The notes under the pieces: generated by a model
What the model was told of the DNA's origin: nothing
Database searches by the model: none
What the model saw: the letters and a program-made list of their open reading frames with translations, nothing else
Shown: positions 7,872-11,124 of the stretch, piece after piece
Numbering within the stretch: position 1 is the stretch's first letter
How the letters are laid out: every line of letters begins with the position of its first letter
Assembly (NCBI GenBank): GCA_050011535.1
Contig: JBEKIX010000100.1
Location: 1-11,124, forward strand
Source: JAFNAG01 sp050011535
GTDB taxonomy: Bacteria; Acidobacteriota; UBA6911
Reading direction: 5' to 3'
DNA: 11,124 nucleotides
Program-made: the position numbers and the translations under genes

Positions 7872-7899
7872 AGTATAACGCTTTCATTCATGGAACCAA
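7872..7899 (-). promoter_or_regulatory. Candidate sigma70-like promoter for the KdpD-like gene pair
   Basis: On the minus strand, TTGGTT (7894-7899) and TATACT (7872-7877) are separated by 16 bp. The -10 matches consensus at five of six positions; the -35 is weaker. Transcription would start near 7865, about 30 nt before the ATG at 7835, a compact leader including the SD. It would let the pair be expressed apart from kdpB and the porin gene. Confidence 0.45.
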
Positions 7900-8122
7900 T
7901 TGCGAAACAGGGAGCCCCGGAAGTGCTCGTGATAACGCTCAACCGCTAAAATTTTATTTTTTGCTCAATAAATCTCTCTACTGCAGTATGAAATCATCTT
8001 CCGGAGATATTCTCAGCGCTATTTTTTACTTCATCAATGGGTTGACACCTGTTCTGTCTGCCAAAGTAATACGCGGGTCAGCACCTCGGGGGACAACTAT
8101 CAAGCGAAAAGCCACGCTACTC
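7900..8122. other. Intergenic region downstream of the porin gene, locally AT-rich
   Basis: The 287-bp gap between the porin and the first KdpD-like gene includes this stretch. Roughly 7945-8045 is markedly richer in A and T than the genes on either side, with runs such as AAAATTTTATTTTTT. No convincing terminator hairpin, small gene or known RNA fold was recognised. It may hold regulatory binding sites. Confidence 0.5.
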
Positions 8123-9490
8123 CTAGAAGGCGAAAAGGGCGCCCACGCCGAATGTCGACTGGTTGTGGTCGCCCTTGCCGAAGACCGGGCGGTCAGAGTG
8201 GTCGTAGCGGACCTCCGGTCGGAACAGCAAGTGCGAGAGGATATTGCCTTTGAGGAACGGCTTGATGGCCACGCCCATGGTGGCCTCGTAGTAGCCGGCG
8301 CTGATGGCCGCACCGGTGGAGAAGCCATTGGCGGCGTCTTCATACCACTCCAGCCGCGTGTTCAGTGTCAAGCGCGGATGGAACGCGTAGCTGACGTAGC
8401 CGGTCGCACCGCCCCACTGCTTGGCACCACCCGTTAAGCCGGGAATGTGCGGAGTCTCGACGTAGTCAAAGCCCAAGCCGAGGCTCAATTTGTCAGTGAC
8501 CTTCTTAGTGATAACCAAGTCTAAGGCGGTCCACGAGTCGCTGTTGTCGCCCGGAGGTAGATTCTTTCCGACGCCCGCTGGGAACTCCGGGCCTTCCGTC
8601 ATCACGAAAGTGATGGAAGTCTTGTCGCTGGGCGTAAAGGTCACGCGGCCCAAGAAGTCCGGAACACCGTTGGCGTCGCGCAGCGACTGGTTCCAGCCAC
8701 GCGTGAGGCCGGCGTCGAACGTCCAATGGGGATTCAGCACGTAGGTAACCAAAGCGCCCGTCTGCGTGCCCGGCTCGGCGTAGAGAAACTGATAACTAAA
8801 AGAATAGAGCGCCTTGGCCGGATCACCGAAAGCCCCGTAGATATTGGCGCTGAATTGCTCGAAGCCTGCCAGCTCGATCCATTTGCCCACGCGGAGTCGC
8901 AACGGCATGTCGGGAAGGGTCACGTCCACATAGGCTTGGAGAAGGTCCCATTGATTGCGACCCGTCTGCGTATCCCACATCCCATTCGAGTGGATGAACG
9001 CAGCATCCGCACCATAGATGCCTTCCAGGTGGAAGCCCATGTCAAACTGCTTCTTCGTCGGATCGACCGTGCGCTCGACGTTCAAACTGACCTTGTCAAG
9101 GATGGCCTTGTTTTTGAAGCTGTTAAATCCGATGAAGGTTGGGCCATCGTTAAAGCCCGGCGAGGTGAAGTCATGCATGTAACCGCCTTCGACATAGCCG
9201 TAGATGTTAGTCCTGGCCTTTTTCAGAGGTTTGGCCAGTCCTGCCTTGTCTAAAACGCTCATCAACGGCCCAAACGACGGTTCAGTCGCTGACGGAGGCG
9301 TGGCCGCTGGCGGCTTTGCCTCCTGGGTTTCCTTGTTTTCCGGCGGTGCGGAACTCGTGGGGGCCTGTGCTGGTGGAGTCGCCGCCGACGGCTGCTGAGG
9401 CTGATCTGCAGGCACTTGGCCAGACCGCCCTAACGCGGGCAGTGCCAGGAAAAAACCAAATAGCAGTGTGAGGAAATATCTCGATTTCAT
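8123..9490 (-). CDS. Outer-membrane beta-barrel porin, OmpL-like (bbp2 type)
   Basis: 455-aa outer-membrane protein. Residues 1-21 form a signal peptide (Lys/Arg start, hydrophobic core FLTLLFGFFLALPA, likely cleavage after ALG). A disordered Pro/Ala/Gln-rich linker (about 22-70) and a short helical segment (about 74-92) come next. From about residue 94 (NIYGYVEGGYMHDF) alternating aromatic/polar strands run to the end, closing with GVGALFAF, a C-terminal Phe typical of barrels inserted by the BAM machinery. The overall pattern (N-terminal YGYVEGGY, GKWIELAGFEQFS, alternating strands) resembles the putative beta-barrel porin-2 family. The ATG at 9490 has a strong AAGGA 6 nt ahead. It begins 78 bp after kdpB with no terminator between, so it is probably cotranscribed and occupies the usual kdpC slot. 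A role in letting potassium or another small solute across the outer membrane is inferred from context only. Confidence 0.88.
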   Translation of the reverse strand: MKSRYFLTLLFGFFLALPALGRSGQVPADQPQQPSAATPPAQAPTSSAPPENKETQEAKPPAATPPSATEPSFGPLMSVLDKAGLAKPLKKARTNIYGYVEGGYMHDFTSPGFNDGPTFIGFNSFKNKAILDKVSLNVERTVDPTKKQFDMGFHLEGIYGADAAFIHSNGMWDTQTGRNQWDLLQAYVDVTLPDMPLRLRVGKWIELAGFEQFSANIYGAFGDPAKALYSFSYQFLYAEPGTQTGALVTYVLNPHWTFDAGLTRGWNQSLRDANGVPDFLGRVTFTPSDKTSITFVMTEGPEFPAGVGKNLPPGDNSDSWTALDLVITKKVTDKLSLGLGFDYVETPHIPGLTGGAKQWGGATGYVSYAFHPRLTLNTRLEWYEDAANGFSTGAAISAGYYEATMGVAIKPFLKGNILSHLLFRPEVRYDHSDRPVFGKGDHNQSTFGVGALFAF

Positions 9491-9496
9491 AAACTT

Positions 9497-9501
9497 TCCT
9501 T
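9497..9501 (-). promoter_or_regulatory. Shine-Dalgarno site of the porin gene
   Basis: AAGGA on the minus strand, 6 nt before the ATG at 9490. It is a strong, well-spaced site that fixes the porin start. Confidence 0.65.
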
Positions 9502-9568
9502 TTGATCTCTCTCAAAGTGATTTCATGCTGTCTTAGGTGGATTGTCTTGGGCCGCCTGGGATTCTCCT

Positions 9569-11124
9569 CTAGGCGAGATGCAGGATTCCCAGGATTCGAT
9601 CGATCAACCAGATGCCGGGGAAGGGAACAATGATTCCACCTAGGCCGTATACCAGAAGATTGCGTCCCAAAAGGGCGGCAGCACCCAGGGGTTTATAGGA
9701 CACGCCACGCAGAGCTAGTGGAGTCAGGGCGATGATGATCAGGGCGTTGAAGATCACCGCCGCCAGAATTGCACTTTCCGGGCTGTGTAGGTTCATGATG
9801 TTAAGCTTGCTCAGCTCCGGATAAGTCATTATGAACATAGCGGGCAGGATCGCGAAGTACATCGCGAAATCGCTGGCAATCGAGAAACTCGTCAAAGCGC
9901 CTCGTGTCATCAGCAACTGTTTCCCGATCGCGACCACTTCGATGAGCTTGGTGGGATTGCTGTCGAGATCGACCATGTTACCTGCCTCTTTAGCGGCCAT
10001 CGTTCCGGTGTTCATTGCCAAGCCCACATCGGATTGAGCCAAGGCCGGAGCATCATCTGTTCCATCGCCTGTCATGGCAACCAGACGGCCTTCAGCTTGC
10101 TCTCGGCGGATCAGATCCATTTTTCGCTTAGGCGTTGCCTGGGCGATGAAATTGTCAACCCCGGCTTCCGCGGCGATGGCTGCCGCCGTAAGCGGATTGT
10201 CTCCGGTAATCATCACGGTGCGAATACCCATGGCGCGGAGCTGGCCGAAGCGTTCCCGCATGCCCCCTTTTACGATGTCCTTCAGGCGAATAACGCCCAG
10301 CACTTTGCAGCCATCGGCAACTGCCAGTGGGGTGCTGCCCGCCCTTGCAATGCGATCCGTGATATGGGCCAGGTTTGGTGCAATCGTTCCGCCCTGCGAT
10401 TTCACGAACTCGATCACGGCATCTACAGCGCCCTTGCGTATGGAGCGATGCTCCAAATCGACGCCGCTCATGCGCGTGTGAGGGGAGAAAGCAATAAACC
10501 TGGCATCATGCGAGGCAACATCTCTTCCACGAATATTGTATTTATTCTTGGCGAGCACAACGATGGACCGACCTTCCGGTGTCTCATCAGCCAAGCTGGA
10601 AAGCTGGGCCGCGTCGGCCAACTCCGCCTCCGTTACTCCATCTACAGGAATGAACTCCACGGCTTGGCGGTTGCCAAGCGTAATGGTTCCCGTCTTGTCG
10701 ATCAAAAGCGTATTGACGTCGCCCGCGGCCTCCACCGCCTTGCCGCTGATTGCCAGCACATTATGCTGCATGACCCGGTCCAGTCCCGCGATTCCGATTG
10801 CGGATAGCAGCCCTCCAATCGTCGTGGGAATCAGGCAGACCAGCAGCGAAATCAGTACGGCGACGCTGGGGACGTGCCCCGCGCCCGCGGCGGCCGCGCT
10901 GTATGCGGCAAATGGATGCAGCGTAACCACCGCCAGCAGGAAAACCAGAGTCAGGCCAACGATGACAATATTCAGCGCGAATTCATTGGGAGTCTTCTGC
11001 CGCTCCGCCCCCTCGACCAGGGCGATCATCCGGTCCAGAAAGGTCTCACCCGGGTTTGAGGTGATCCGGACCTTGATCCAGTCCGAGAGAACTTTGGTGC
11101 CGCCCGTCACAGCGCAGCGATCTC
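9569..11124 (-). CDS. kdpB: Potassium-transporting ATPase ATP-binding subunit KdpB (5' end outside window)
   Basis: Inner-membrane P-type ATPase subunit that uses ATP to drive K+ uptake through KdpA. The frame is open to the window edge. By comparison with E. coli KdpB (682 aa) about 170 N-terminal residues, including the TGES loop, are missing. Numbering from the GTG codon at 11110: TM3 about 45-66, TM4 with CLIPTTIGGLL (92-102), phosphorylation site DKTGT (Asp138, E. coli 307), ADETPEGRS (174-182), nucleotide-site Phe208 and Lys226 (E. coli 377 and 395), ITGDN (301-305), hinge MTGDGTDDAPAL (346-357), TM5 about 405-425, and the normal C-terminus (GLGGIIVPF). Two usually invariant residues differ: Asp352 for the hinge Asn, and Met417 for the TM5 Lys586. 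Asp414 (E. coli 583) is kept. The TM3-TM4 loop is about 6 residues longer and Ala-rich. The expected kdpC does not follow. KdpB identity is certain; normal pumping is not. Confidence 0.96.
   Translation of the reverse strand, partial: DRCAVTGGTKVLSDWIKVRITSNPGETFLDRMIALVEGAERQKTPNEFALNIVIVGLTLVFLLAVVTLHPFAAYSAAAAGAGHVPSVAVLISLLVCLIPTTIGGLLSAIGIAGLDRVMQHNVLAISGKAVEAAGDVNTLLIDKTGTITLGNRQAVEFIPVDGVTEAELADAAQLSSLADETPEGRSIVVLAKNKYNIRGRDVASHDARFIAFSPHTRMSGVDLEHRSIRKGAVDAVIEFVKSQGGTIAPNLAHITDRIARAGSTPLAVADGCKVLGVIRLKDIVKGGMRERFGQLRAMGIRTVMITGDNPLTAAAIAAEAGVDNFIAQATPKRKMDLIRREQAEGRLVAMTGDGTDDAPALAQSDVGLAMNTGTMAAKEAGNMVDLDSNPTKLIEVVAIGKQLLMTRGALTSFSIASDFAMYFAILPAMFIMTYPELSKLNIMNLHSPESAILAAVIFNALIIIALTPLALRGVSYKPLGAAALLGRNLLVYGLGGIIVPFPGIWLIDRILGILHLA

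Noticed and set aside
8042..8072. Perfect TTGACA on the plus strand with TAATAC 19 bp downstream
   Set aside because: Spacing is too long and the -10 poor; it would transcribe antisense into the porin with no plus-strand gene to serve.
9513..9527. Five-codon frame (ATG AAA TCA CTT TGA) before the porin, resembling the porin's own first codons
   Set aside because: It is too short to interpret and has no clear SD; the resemblance to the start of the porin is probably chance.
9491..9568. Remnant kdpC coding sequence between kdpB and the porin
   Set aside because: The gap is only 78 bp and no frame resembles KdpC; only an SD-like sequence remains.
10034..10807. Plus-strand open frame of 257 codons opposite kdpB
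   Set aside because: It is antisense to highly conserved KdpB sequence, and its translation shows no motif.

Overview
The window carries seven protein-coding genes, all on the minus strand, so transcription runs from high to low coordinates. No tRNA, rRNA, CRISPR array or insertion sequence was seen. The organism is Gram-negative, because one product is an outer-membrane beta-barrel porin with a signal peptide and a C-terminal Phe. GC is moderately high. The gene set (Kdp ATPase beside a large porin, short KdpD proteins, separate LKR and SDH genes, a divergent Tex) would fit Acidobacteriota or a neighbouring soil phylum. That assignment is inference from general familiarity, not a database result.

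Layout in transcription order. (1) 11124-9569: the C-terminal three quarters of KdpB, the P-type ATPase subunit of the Kdp potassium pump, cut by the window edge. (2) 9490-8123: an outer-membrane porin of the OmpL-like/bbp2 type, in the place where kdpC normally lies. (3) 7835-6744 and 6740-5604: two adjacent KdpD-like proteins that contain only the KdpD P-loop domain and a universal-stress-protein (USP) domain, with no membrane, histidine-kinase or receiver part. A good sigma70-like promoter stands before the pair. (4) 5339-4002 and 3948-2629: a two-gene lysine catabolism operon, lysine-ketoglutarate reductase (LKR) then saccharopine dehydrogenase (SDH), with its own candidate -10 box. (5) 2548-29: a Tex/YhgF-type S1 RNA-binding protein with a long basic, proline-rich tail.

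The Kdp end is the most interesting part. KdpB keeps the phosphorylation and nucleotide-binding residues but has two replacements at normally invariant sites: Asn to Asp in the GDGTND hinge motif, and Met in place of the TM5 lysine equivalent to E. coli Lys586. kdpC is absent from its usual place, an SD-like AGGAG with no start codon follows the kdpB stop, and the sensor proteins have no kinase. The first of the two KdpD-like proteins has also lost the acidic Walker B residue and most KdpD signatures. Together these suggest a rewired or decaying Kdp module that couples potassium handling to an outer-membrane channel and to soluble KdpD/USP proteins. That is inference. The lysine and Tex genes show no evident link to Kdp.
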